64,000 nt of DNA from Chelonoidis abingdonii (lineage: Eukaryota; Chordata; Testudines; Testudinidae). Numbering within the stretch: position 1 is the stretch's first letter; every line of letters begins with the position of its first letter. The DNA lies in assembly GCF_003597395.2 (NCBI RefSeq), contig NC_133769.1:44375831-44439830 (forward strand). Direction: 5' to 3'. The translations under genes and the position numbers were made by a program. The notes beneath the pieces were generated by a model. The model was not told the origin of the DNA. It searched no databases and saw only the letters and a list, made by a program, of their open reading frames with translations. Of this stretch, positions 33,901-43,759 are shown one piece after another.

Positions 33901-36900
33901 AGACTCTGGAGGGCCATATTGGTCCCACATCCCAAGAAGGTGTACAAGCCTTGGACTGCGTTCCTTAGGAATATGCCTGAAAGACTTTATGAAGTGTAGT
34001 TGTAGCCATGTTATCCCCAGCATATTAGAGAGACAAGGCGGGTGAGGCGTATCTTTTATTGGGCCAACTTCTGGCAGCAAGAGAGACAAGCTTTCAAGCT
34101 ACACAGAGCTCTTCTTCAGGTCTGGAAGAGGTACTCAGAGTGTCTCAGCTAAAAACAAGATCAAATAGATTTGCTAAACTATTTAGCTGTGACACGCGGA
34201 GTACATTTCCCAGACCTGAAGAAGAGCTTGTCTCTCTCACCAACAGAAGATGGTCAAATGAAAGATATTATCTCACCCACCTTGTCTTTCTGAAAGGCTT
34301 GTGTGACGGGGTGTTGGCTTCACGCTAGCCTGTAGAGGGTTGATAGAACCCTAAGGAGTTTGTGCAAGAAACAGCCAATAGAGGAGGGGCTGTGAGGAGC
34401 AGCCAATCAAGGCTCAGCAGGCCCATATAAAAAGAGCTACAGGCCAGAGTGGGGTCAATTACTCCTGAGAGTTCAAGTAGGGAGGAGTGGATGCCTTATA
34501 GGTAGAAGGAAGCTAGCACCCTGGACAGAGAAGCGCTGGGCAGGAACAGGGGAACGAGAGGAAGCTCCTGACTGACATGCTGAGGCCCTTAGGTAAAGGT
34601 AAAGGCAAAGAAGTTGCTGGGGCCACGGGGAAGGGAAATATACTGAGGAGTTGGAAGGGAGGCAACACCTGGCTGCCATCTACAGTGTCAGGACCCAGAG
34701 TAGTGGGAGGGTCTAGCTCCCCTACCCTAGACACTGGGGAAGTGGCTGGACTAGAAGTTAAACTCCCCCGGACGGGGGGAATCACAGACAGTGACACAGA
34801 AGAGGATGCTGCAATTCCTGAGGCTGCGAGAGGGGCTGCAGGCTGATGGCAGAGGTTGGATGATGGTGTGCAGACTACTGATGATGATGTCAGCATTGAG
34901 CTAATCCCCAAGACAGCCAGCAGGAAGTGCCAGCATGGTGAGAGACATGCACTGGGACAGTGTGACATACAGGCAGTGTCTGGATACTGCTCAGACTCAC
35001 TAAGCGTAAAAACCCATGGAAGCCAAGGTTTGGGTCTAATACAGCAACCTGGTGGCTGTCGATAATGTGGAGTTCAGCCACAGCTGTTACAAGAAGATTA
35101 TGTTTGCTATTAAAAAGAAGAAGATTATCTTTTTCTGAGAGGATCTCTGTATCCAAAAGAGAAGAATGGTTTCATCTAAGGCCCTGATCCTGCAAACACA
35201 TACACATGTTTCACTTTAAGGATGTAGTCCTACTGGCTTCAATGGGACTGCTCACATGCTTAAAGTTAGGCACTTGACTAAGTCTTCACATGGTTGGGGC
35301 CTGGGGCAACAACTCCCAAGTTTGAAACCCAGCTCCCATATAGACTACCTATGTGGTACTGGGCAAGTTGATTAATATCTCCTCCTCAGTTTCTCTCCTG
35401 TAAAAGGTGAATAATACCTACCTAACAGCTGTGAGAATTAGTTAATAGATGTATAGTGCTTTGCAGAAGAAAAACATTTTGTGTTAATTTATTAACCATT
35501 TGCATTCCAGCTAAGTAAAATCTGTAAAAATTCTCTAGCTTTGGCATATCCAGACAGGAATATAGCACAGCGCTGAACTGGAGAAAAATATATATATTAC
35601 AAAAATGTTAGAGATACAAGATGACTGAGGTAATATATTTTATTGGACAAAGTTCTGTCCACTGCACTGCAGATTTTGTTTTAAAGTGTCTTCCAGATTG
35701 AATGTTTACTGCTGAACTTTGGTTGTTTTAAAACATGTAGTCATTTAAACATTAATCAGCAGAGTAGACCCATATACCCCTCTACCCAGATATAACGCTG
35801 TCCTCGGGAGGCATAAAATCTTGTTGCATTATAGGTGAAACTGCGTTATATCGAACTTGCTTTGATCCACCAGAGTGCGCAGCCCCGCCCTTGGAGCACT
35901 GCTTTACCACATTATATCCTAATTCATGTTATATTGGGTCATGTTATATTGGGCTAGAGGTGTACAAACCTTTACAAACATACAAAGCATCTCTGCAATA
36001 ATGATGGTTAGATCTGTTAAAGCAGCCTCCATAACTCCTAACATTGGCTTACCTTAGAAAGAAATAATAAAGGATCATCTCGGTAACTTAGTCTAGTATA
36101 GACAAACACAGGCAGAGCATAATCATGAGATGTCATGGAGGAGATCCTTATGGACTCAGTCACTCTAAATTGTGAGAAACGTAATATGTTTTCACTGTTT
36201 CCAAGGGTTTTCTTGATGCCAATGGAAGGATACAGAGCTGCACTGCTATCCCAGAGCCAGGAAAGTTCATTATTCCTCAAAACTTCACTCTCTGGGCAGG
36301 AACCAGTGTAGTCCTGGTCATGAAAATTATAATTGTGGCAATCAGGGTATAAATAGTATCCCCAGAGCCCCAGAGGTCTGCTTTTAATCCCTAGCTCAAT
36401 TGTCTCCTTCATGAAAGCCTTTGCACTTTCTTCAAAGGAGAGTTTGGCCAAATTTTCGATGTCATTTGCTGAAATATTGCCTTGCATTTCAGAAATGAGC
36501 TTCCGTGACTTTTGCCTGTAAATATTTTTTGTGTTCCAGTTGCGTGCCCACTGAGGCCTCCAGTATTCCCAGTCTATGACAGCTAATCCTTTGAAGTCCT
36601 CAGCAGGAATGTAATATTGAATGTCTTGGCCAGCTTTTTCCAGATGAGTTTGCAAGCTGAAGTTTTGAGGTAGGCCACCATTTACAGGGATTTCCTGCGA
36701 TGTGTACCATGGGTAGTATCCCAGTCTATTCACATAAAATATAGTCACATTCTGCCCTCTTGCTCTGGCCAGTGGGCTTCCAATCACATGGAACATTTTC
36801 AGGTTCAGAGTTATGTTATATTTCAGTGAGCATTGATCTGTGGGTGCATTCCAGGCAGCTATAAAAGGTTTTCTCTGGAAAACTAGTGGTTGGGCTGGTT

Positions 36901-37006
36901 TCATTGCAAATGTGGAACTCCAAATAAATGTAATCTGTAGCCACACTGTGAGCTGAACCAATTGGATAATATGTAATAGTATCCCACCTTCAAACAGTAT
37001 TCTCAT
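30568..37006 (-). CDS. HYAL4: Hyaluronidase 4 (HYAL4), three coding exons, complete
   Basis: A glycoside hydrolase family 56 enzyme that cleaves glycosaminoglycans; mammalian HYAL4 prefers chondroitin over hyaluronan. Joined coding exons are 37006-36053, 32059-31970 and 30981-30568: 318 + 30 + 137 = 485 residues, the usual family length. A hydrophobic leader spans about residues 10-34. The catalytic motif DWEYWRP has D145 and E147. Cys59/Cys351 and Cys223/Cys237 match the two catalytic-domain disulfides. An EGF-like domain uses Cys376, 381, 387, 435, 437 and 446. The last 18 or so residues are hydrophobic after a serine-rich stretch, consistent with a GPI-anchor signal. Both introns are GT-AG and in phase 0. 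The match to the mammalian HYAL4 pattern ([36 protein letters not shown]) is strong throughout, so I call the orthologue rather than SPAM1. No broken frame is seen. Confidence 0.95.
31270..31800. repeat. Dispersed GC-rich repeat in HYAL4 intron 2
   Basis: It begins 'tactcctgggggaattctgtgcc' and has 'tttctttgcttccccacag' facing 'gggaagcaaaggg', then a C-rich 3' half. The look is of a DNA-type repeat with a strand-biased tail. The right end is not defined. Lies between coding exons 3 and 2. Confidence 0.5.
31970..32059 (-). CDS. HYAL4: HYAL4 coding exon 2 (90 bases)
   Basis: Encodes [20 protein letters not shown] followed by [10 protein letters not shown], 30 residues, in phase with both neighbours. 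Acceptor ...ATGTAG before 32059 and donor GTAAGT after 31970. This is the most conserved stretch between the two hyaluronidase genes in the window. Confidence 0.95.
32060..33620. other. HYAL4 intron 1, 3' part: no other gene seen
   Basis: AT-rich intronic sequence. A degraded piece of a palindromic MITE may be present at about 32305-32420 ('cctcagtgagtgtaaatagatgtagc'). Confidence 0.5.
33625..33720 (-). mobile_element. MIR/LINE-type fragment
   Basis: 'cctagttctcatatagcacttttcatc' and 'agatctcaaagcactttgcaaagg' are the reverse complement of an old SINE/LINE 3' region. Short and degraded. Confidence 0.45.
34029..34305. mobile_element. Inverted pair of Penelope-type terminal units
   Basis: The left arm (34029-34150, minus-oriented) and right arm (about 34196-34305, plus-oriented) are imperfect inverted copies of the tail found at 19262-19350. 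Shared blocks are 'agagacaag..gggtgag', 'ccaacttctg', 'gagacaagctt' and 'cttcttcaggtctgg'. Lies in HYAL4 intron 1. The left arm keeps a hammerhead-like core on the minus strand (34119-34092). Confidence 0.65.
34092..34119 (-). ncRNA. Hammerhead-like core in Penelope tail
   Basis: On the minus strand: CTGAAGA (34119-34113), one extra A, a 5-bp stem GAGCT/AGCTT with loop CTGTGT, then GAAA (34095-34092) and GCTTGTCTC. Both conserved boxes are intact. Stem III is poor and stem I is not visible. The copy at 19300-19345 has the GAAA box mutated to AAAA. Confidence 0.4.
34309..34975 (+). mobile_element. LTR-like element with TATA box
   Basis: It starts TGTGACGGGGTGTTGG, has CCCATATAAAAAG near 34423 and a G-rich downstream region of the type seen in sauropsid retroviral LTRs. 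No target duplication was found and the 3' end is uncertain. The 89- and 151-codon frames on opposite strands across it are unsupported. Lies in HYAL4 intron 1. Confidence 0.5.
35178..35305. repeat. Palindromic MITE
   Basis: 'ggccctgatcctgcaaacac' and a central 'cttcaatgggactgctcacatg' lead to 'ttggggcct' at the right. It is an imperfect hairpin of the same style as 9255-9332. Confidence 0.55.
35320..35500 (+). mobile_element. MIR SINE
   Basis: 'gggcaagttgattaatatctcctcctcagtttctctcctgtaaaagg' and 'ctacctaacagctgtgagaattagttaatag' follow the MIR core and 3' half closely, ending in the 'agtgctttgcaga' region. Confidence 0.75.
35605..35660 (-). mobile_element. Penelope-type tail fragment
   Basis: 'agatacaagatgactgaggtaatat' and 'ttttattggacaaagttctg' match the end of the left arm at 34029-34070. 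Confidence 0.5.
35777..35962. mobile_element. TA-flanked MITE, 186 bp
   Basis: TIRs CCCCTCTACCCAGATATAAC and the complement of the right end CACCTCTAGCCCAATATAAC match at 16 of 20 positions. TA flanks both ends. Several ATATAAC/GTTATAT blocks are repeated inside. Lies in HYAL4 intron 1, 90 bp from the exon 1 donor. Confidence 0.75.
36053..37006 (-). CDS. HYAL4: HYAL4 coding exon 1 (catalytic domain)
   Basis: Encodes residues 1-318. The start ATG at 37006-37004 begins MRILFEGG; a TTTTGCAG acceptor ends at 37049, so the exon probably begins at 37048 with 42 bases of 5' UTR and an upstream non-coding exon. The donor is AAG|GTAAGC at 36053/36052. Contains the leader, the DWEYWRP active site and the conserved GYYLYPDC and [15 protein letters not shown] segments. 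Confidence 0.95.
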
Positions 37007-37184
37007 GATGTTAGAGGCTACTGTAGAGATCTCCTAGTTCAATATTGTCTGCAAAACATAAGAGATGGGGCATTATTTGTTCTTTACACAGTATTAGAAA
37101 TGTGTTGAGGTATTTCTAAGGCATTTGCAACTGTAGTACTAGAGAGCCAAAGTGTATATGATACTTTACAGAGAAACTAAAAAC

Positions 37185-37275
37185 AATGGGTCAGATTCTC
37201 AGCTGATGTAAATCAGTGTAGCATTGTGGAAGTCAATGTTACTATGGCAATTTAGAGCAACTGTAAATCTGCCCC
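37185..37275. repeat. Palindromic MITE (CAGCTGATGTAAAT family)
   Basis: 'gattctcagctgatgtaaatcagtgtagc' faces a decayed complement ('caatttagagcaactgtaaatctg'). A better copy is at 55155-55245. It sits about 140 bp upstream of the HYAL4 5' UTR exon boundary. Confidence 0.55.
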
Positions 37276-37299
37276 ACTGAGCCAAATCCTGATCTAATT

Positions 37300-37789
37300 G
37301 AAATTAATAGTTTTGCCATTACTTCACTGGAACCAACAGTTGTCTCCCTGTCCTGCCCTTAAATATTTACAATCCAAATTACCCACATTCATCTCCCTTT
37401 CAAAGATTTTTTTCCTTTGGAGAAGGGCAATCCCCAGACAAGTGGATTTAGGACCAAATTCTGCTCTCAGCTACTCTATGCAACCCTCTTCACTTCAGCT
37501 TGGGTTGATTTAACTTTAATGGGGCTGCAGGAGTACAGTCGAGAACAGAGTTTGGCCCGTGCGCTTTAATGTTAATTTAATTTCTTCTGTGCCTGACACA
37601 GTAATCTTGTCATGAATATTTTGCATTCTTACATGGTTACTGTGAAGAATTGTGGGCAAAGTGAGGATGTTTGTAATTATTTTTAACAGTAGGAAAGAAT
37701 GAGTAATTAAGTTATTTTCAGTTTTGAAGACAATAACCCTAGCCACTGCTTATCCTGGGGTCCGTTCAAGTAATCTCACTACACTATGT
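37300..37789. other. No gene seen
   Basis: Region upstream of HYAL4 exon 1. No promoter can be assigned, because an upstream non-coding exon is likely. Confidence 0.4.
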
Positions 37790-38270
37790 CCTCTCTCATT
37801 TTCTTCTGCCCATACTTGGTGCCTTTGCATAACATGAGACCTCCATAAGCTGGCTGTCCATGCACTATCATATCAAAGTTCAGCTTCTTGTTGCTCCCTT
37901 CAAAGCTCTATAGCTCTGCCCCTCCCTACTTAAGTTGTGTTGCTTCCACCTCCTCCGCTCTGCAGATGTTCCCATACTCATCCACCTGTTTGTCAGCTTC
38001 TTGCTTAATTGCCTCCATGTCTTGTACCACATGCCCCCATCCACATATAAGTCCCTCTTAAAGACCCACTTCTGCAATGCTGCCTACAGTGAATCTAATT
38101 GACTTGTTTTAAAAAGTCCCTAACTCTTGTTCCCCTTCCCCTAATCTTGGTTTACCTATCTCTCTCTCTTCAGACTGGGAGCTGCTTCAGGCAGGAACCA
38201 TCATTTCTTCTTGACTGTTTGGAAAGTACTCGACACATCGTGGGTGCTATCATAAACTAGAAATTAGAAT
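37790..38270 (+). mobile_element. L2/L3-type LINE 3' region
   Basis: 'ctcttaaagacccacttctgcaatgctgcct' and 'gactgggagctgcttcaggcaggaacc ... gtactcgacacatcgtgggtgct' correspond to the end of an old CR1/L2-clade LINE. No ORF remains. Confidence 0.5.
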
Positions 38271-38607
38271 TGGTTTATTGTTCAACAAGCATTCAGGTTG
38301 TCCTTTCTTGACCTCGGAATAGAAACCCAAGCATGCTAAATTCTACAGGTCCAGATTAACCCATCACTGAGCCCTAGGCAAACATACAATTCTGAGCTCC
38401 TCTACTGGCCAGCTAAACTCGATAATCCCACAGTATGGATGCATTTATATTAACCTTGTCCTGACCAGCACAGACACAATAGTGATCTAAAACCCAAGCA
38501 CATCTGGCTTCCACTGCACAGATGTAGCTTAGTTAACCCTGTCCTATAGTGACTGGATGGATGGACACTGCCCTGTTAACCCCGTTGTGTCTGCACCTGC
38601 AGGGATA

Positions 38608-38727
38608 GGGTGACCAGATGTCCCATTTTTAAAGGGACAGTCCCTTTTTTGGGGACTTATTCTTATGTAGGCGCCTATTACCCCCCAACCTATGTCCAGT
38701 TTTTTATCAGTTGCTATCTGGTCACCC
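38608..38727. mobile_element. TA-flanked MITE, 120 bp (GGGTGACCAGAT family)
   Basis: Perfect 12-bp TIRs GGGTGACCAGAT / ATCTGGTCACCC, with TA at 38606-38607 and 38728-38729. The best preserved of three copies in the window. Confidence 0.9.
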
Positions 38728-39244
38728 TATGTAGGGATCTCTGCACCCCTCTTCTGCTGGCTCCTGTGGGGGCAGTCTGCAGTCCCCCATACTTGTAGCA
38801 GGTCTTGAGGCTGTCACTGAGTGACTCCTGTGGGCAGAGCAGAGGGTATACTGGAAGCAGGATGAGGCCAGGCAGGCACCTGTGGGGCTTCCAGGGTGCA
38901 TAAGATGGCCTCACAGCAATGGCGAGAAGGAGAACCGCTGCCCACCCTGGTACCCACTCAGATTTGGCCCAGCTGCCCCAAAGGAGAGTAAATGGGATTT
39001 CAACTTGCAGGGGGCAGCCAGGTCAAACCTAAGCAACACTGCGACTCTGTGCACAATGCCACTCCCTCAAATTCAGCCTGGCCACACTTTTATCATGAGG
39101 AAGGGAGGACCAGGCCAAATCTGAGGGAATGGCATCACCACACACCACTTAGGTCAGGTATGTGCCTAGTTTGCCTATGTGTTTGCCTGTTTGTATGATC
39201 CCTATCACTGTAATAGTTGAGCATTCATAATCTTTAATGTATTT

Positions 39245-39560
39245 ACCATCACTACACATCCGTGAGCAGGGAAATGCTGTTATACCCATTTCACAGAGGC
39301 ACAGATTTTAAAGACCAAAGTAGGCAGTTAGGCATCCGATTCCTGAAAATCAGTGGCAATTGGGCACATAAGTTCCATTTGTGCTTCTGAGATCTCCCAC
39401 AGAGAGACTATGGCCCAGAGCCCGAAAGGTATTAAGCACCTAACTCCCATGGACTGACCTAAGTGACTTGTCCAGGGTCTCACAGGAAGCCTGTGGTAGA
39501 ACACAGGCCTCCCATGCCACTGGCTAGCACTCTAACTACTCAACCATCCTTTCTTCTGGA
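39245..39560 (-). mobile_element. MIR-like SINE interrupted by a TTAGGCA repeat
   Basis: 'tatacccatttcacagaggcacagat' and 'gtgacttgtccagggtctcacaggaagcctgtggtagaac ... tctaactactcaacc' are MIR in reverse. They are separated by about 100 bp (39305-39400) of the 'gttaggcatccg' repeat. This suggests the repeat inserted into the SINE. Confidence 0.55.
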
Positions 39561-40429
39561 AACATAGGCCATCCCGCGCATGGAACAACTGTGCTGTATT
39601 CACACAATATTCTGACAATTCAGAGAAAATCACAGAAGTTAGCAATGGAGACGTCCTATTAGAGGTAACCAGTCCATTTCCTTGCACATACAGGATTGTT
39701 CCCTACTGTCAATTTTCAGGTTTCCTGTGTAGTTTAGTGTTAAGCCGGCATTGGCAGAGCCATATCATTTCACTATTTCTGTCCTTCCTGGCCCTTTGAA
39801 ACTCTAGCTTGAAAATGTGTCACTGAAGATGATTTGGGTGTATACTCCATGTAATTCATCCTAACCATTGATTTTTGCCACTAGGTGTCATCATGCACAA
39901 AACTCCATGGTGTATGCTTTCTAATATAATATAATCGAAGGTATATCAGTTTCTCGCAAGAACAGCTTACTTATATCTTGACTTACATGGGTGAATAGCT
40001 AACCTAAGCCAGCCCACTTACACATAAATTGAAACATGGTTTGTTTTTCAATGTACTTGAGTTCTGCCATGAATCTGAAGCGGCAATTTTCAAAACTGCC
40101 ACTCCTCACTGATTAGCACTTGCATTCTGGGTCAGAGTGAAGTCGGTGTAATTAAGTATAGCGTCTGCTGAGTTTGGTATTATTTTTCTTTGTCAGAATA
40201 CCTTGGATTGCTGCTTAGGGAAGTCAGTATAGTTAAGATGACCGTACAACAATTTCATACACTCAGTGAAAATGAATATCTTATTGAATATTGGGGAAAT
40301 AGGGCTAGCATTGCACTGTAACACTGTGAGCTGGTCAGCTGTAAACATCACCCCGGGGCTGAAACTGGTCATAAAGGGTCATAAACAGAAGCATACTTTT
40401 ACCCTCTCTTCTCTTTTGTGCCAGCTGAT

Positions 40430-40570
40430 TGGCCCATCTGGAGGCTGGATGTAATATACACGTAGTTAATATTTTGTGTTATTGCATGAATGCATAAACA
40501 AGTTTACTCATTTTTTATTTCTCCCCCTCATCACACTTACACATTAACATCCAGCCTCCAGGTGGGCCCA
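40430..40570. repeat. Spaced inverted repeat
   Basis: GGCCCATCTGGAGGCTGGATGT at about 40431-40452 is answered by CATCCAGCCTCCAGGTGGGCC near 40549-40569, with one mismatch and a loop of about 97 AT-rich bases. No element family recognised. Confidence 0.7.
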
Positions 40571-40611
40571 GAGTCTGAAGCTGTTCATTTGCAAACTGCC
40601 TGCTAAAGTCA

Positions 40612-41721
40612 GGCTACGTCTACACTGCACGATTAATTCGAAGTAGTTTAAACCGATATTACAAAACCGATGTTATAAAATCGGGTTTGCGCATCCACAG
40701 TGCAATCACAAATTCGATTGCTTGCGTCCCTGGTCCAAGGCTACCATCGATTTAAGGAGCGGTGCACTGTGGGTAGCTGTTCCTCAGCTATCCACTATCC
40801 ATAAGTTCCACTTCCGTGTTGAGAGCCACAGTCCCTGAATGGGGCAGAAAACATTGCCCGAGTGTGCTGGTACAGGCCTACCCCCTCCTTGGGTGAGGGC
40901 AGCAGACAACTCCTTTGGCGCCTTTTATCGTAGAGTGCATTGACAAATGCCAAAGCACAGCAATCTTCCTTTTTTTATTCAATGCTTGGGGGGGGGAATA
41001 AACTGAGCGAGCTGTCCTGAACGCACGCCAGACACTGTGTTGAACCTACAGACATTTGGAGCTCAGCCAAAGAAGGAAATAATTTTCAGAAGACTGCTGT
41101 GGACTGTGGAATAGCGGGAGTCCCATCAGTACCCCTCCCTCCCTTATGAGCCGTCATTGAGTCCCCTGCTTCCCGGTTACGCTTGTCACGAGCGCTGTGT
41201 ATCCTGCAGTTTTTATTCAATGACGCTCTTGGCCATTTCGTTTCTGTAACGGAGCAGGAATACCAAACAAGAAAAAAAAAATTTGTCTCCCCCATACAGC
41301 GATCAGTAAGCCTAGTTCATCCCGTACGGTCCAATGGCTGGAGCTCTTTTTGGATTTGAGACTGCATCGCTCAGCGTGCTGATCAGAGCTCCACCGCTGG
41401 CAAGCAGGAAATGGTATTCAAAAAGTTCGCGCGGGGCTTTCCTGTTTACCTGCCCGTGCATCGAGAGTTCAATTTGCTGTCCAGAGCGGTCAGAGGTGCA
41501 ACTCTGGATGCCCGCCCGGACGTCGATTTCCGTCCACACGAACCCTAATCCGAGTTATCACTATCGAATTTAGCGCTACTCCTCTCGTTTGGGAGGAGTT
41601 CCGAAATCGATTTAAGGAGGCGGTAAAATCGATATTAATGACGACGTCATGTGAACGGATACAGCGTTAAATCGGTATATCGGCCATAAAACCGATTTAA
41701 AGTCGCAGTGTAGACCTGGCC
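40612..41721 (+). mobile_element. Internally deleted Harbinger element, 1.1 kb
   Basis: TIRs GGCTACGTCTACACTGC and the complement of the right end GCAGTGTAGACCTGGCC; TCA duplicated at 40609-40611 and 41722-41724. The right half carries 'ttgctgtccagagcggtcag' and neighbouring sequence homologous to 26880-27130 of the full element, so it derives from its Myb-gene end. Frames at 41086-41573 are shared with the other deleted copies and are not host genes. Confidence 0.9.
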
Positions 41722-41724
41722 TCA

Positions 41725-42774
41725 GATGCCAAAGTCCTAGTCTGCTGCCATTCTTATCTCTTACTCACCCTTTTGGAGTCAATAATTAGTAATAAACTGT
41801 TGCAGATTTATTGAGCACACAAGAACCTTTGTTTCCTCTTCTCCACTGGTATTTCTGCCCATTATGTCGGCTTATTACTGCTGGACACTGGAAAGAATTT
41901 ACCCAATTAAGACCTGAATTTTAAACCATTCCATGGCAGGTCTGTGAACAAAGTGACTACAGAGGCAGACCATTCTGTCCAGTGTCAATCAGCAGGCACA
42001 AAGAGCAGCAATTTCCAAAAGAGAAGAGAGAATAAATGTGTCTCCTGTACTCACTAAAACTGTGATAGCTAGAACTGACCTGAAAAAAAAGTTAAGCATT
42101 TATGATAAAGAGGACATTAGTGTCACAAGATCTGAGTATCCTGCTGCTAAATAAATGATGGCAAAGAAATCTAGGCATGGATTAGATTATAAAAGCCCCC
42201 AAATTAATTTATAGTTGAGGGATTTATTTTCAAACTTCACCATTTATCCTGTAACAAAATTCTGTTTCAGTGATTTTACTTTATTCACCTCAAGGGATTA
42301 GGAAAACTGCAACTGATGAATCAATAATAGCGATTTTTTCATAATGGGCGTAGTTGTAGTGGGGTGACATTGGCTCATTGCATGGTTCTTGAGAAAGTGA
42401 ATGCTAATTGGCCAATTAACACCATTTTATTCATAAAGGTACACATTTAAAAAATCACATACCAAATGTGTAAAAATAAAATAACCCCCCCGAATTTAAA
42501 TTATAATTAAAAATTATTCTTTCATCAGACTTTTATCTGCAAATTAAAAATGACATGCTCAGAAATATGAGGGCCTGATGCTGGTTTTATTGAGTTTAAG
42601 TCATGCAGGTAGGGTGAATCTTGCCTCCTCCACAGGATTTAAAGCAGGGGGATCTGAGGGGCAGTTGCTTAGGGGCTGAACACCCATTGTATGGCACAGA
42701 GCCTAGTTGCATAGGGGACGCGGGGAGGCTAAGAGGGTTTGGAGCAGATTGAGAGAGAGAATCAGAAGTCCACT
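41725..42774. other. No gene seen
   Basis: AT-rich. Nothing recognised beyond a possible palindromic-MITE fragment near 42585-42620. Confidence 0.45.
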
Positions 42775-42840
42775 GTCAGAAGTCAGGATACTAGGCTAGA
42801 TGGACCATTGGTCTGACCCAGTATAGCCATTCTATTTTCT
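42775..42840 (+). mobile_element. CR1-type LINE 3' terminus
   Basis: 'ggatactaggctagatggaccattggtctgacccagtatagcc' followed by 'attctattttcttatg'. It is the same terminus as at 10723 (reversed) and 60940-61005. Confidence 0.7.
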
Positions 42841-43065
42841 TATGACAGTGCATTGCTGTTATATTAGCCCTATTACATTATGCCATCATTATGCTGGAGA
42901 AATTCCCAGAGGGTAGATCCAGTTACATCCTGGCCCCTTCTGCTACAGAAGCAGCATAACTGGGTTAAATGCAGTTCAGAATCAGGGCCCATTGTTCTGA
43001 TTTGTAGCATGGATACAGATTTAACTGAGTACATAGGGTGCAAGGCAATGGTGAATTAGGCTCTT

Positions 43066-43340
43066 GGGGTATGTTTGCATCTACACTGCAAATCAGAGGT
43101 GTGATAGCAGCCTGTGTAACAGACTAGTTTTGATGTAACTAGCTTGAATAACCATAGCAGTGAAGCTGCAACACCGTGGGTGGCAGGACAGGCTGTACAA
43201 GCCCAACCTGGCTATGTACTCCTGCAGCTAGCTCAGGCTACCCCAATTTCACTGCTATTGTCATTTGAGCTAGCTATAACAAAGCCTGGTGTGTCTATAT
43301 GTTCTGGAGTCACAGCTCTGATTATAACATACCTTCCGTG
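43066..43340. repeat. MITE-like repeat starting GGGGTATGTTTGCATCTACACTGC
   Basis: The left end resembles the Harbinger TIR ('gggtatgt...ctacactgc'). 'gctagctcaggctacccc' faces 'gagctagctataac'. The right end is decayed. Probably a non-autonomous Harbinger-like element. Confidence 0.45.
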
Positions 43341-43440
43341 TCTTCTTTTCCTTACAGCGCTGCAACTACCAGAAGGCAAGAGCAAATACAAATGGATTTC
43401 TGTGCATTTTGCTCTCCCACCATTATTACTTACAGCATTT

Positions 43441-43728
43441 TAGACTCATAGACTCATAGACTCATACGTCAGAAGGGACCAATATGATCATCTAGTCTGA
43501 CCTCCTGCACAAAGCAGGCCACAGAACCCTACCCATACACTTTTATAACAACCCCTAACACATCACTGAGTTATTGAAATCCTCAAAATTGTGGTTTGAA
43601 GACCTCAATGGCGAGAATCCACCCAGCAAGTGACCATTGCCCCAATGCTCAGAGAGCCCAAAAAACTCCAGGGCCCCTGCCAATCCACCTGGAGAAATTT
43701 TCTGGAGGAAATTCCTCCTGACCCCAAA

Positions 43729-43759
<31 letters not shown>

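Noticed and set aside
34513..34968. 151-codon minus-strand serine/proline-rich frame
   Set aside because: Low-complexity antisense reading of an LTR-like element in HYAL4 intron 1.
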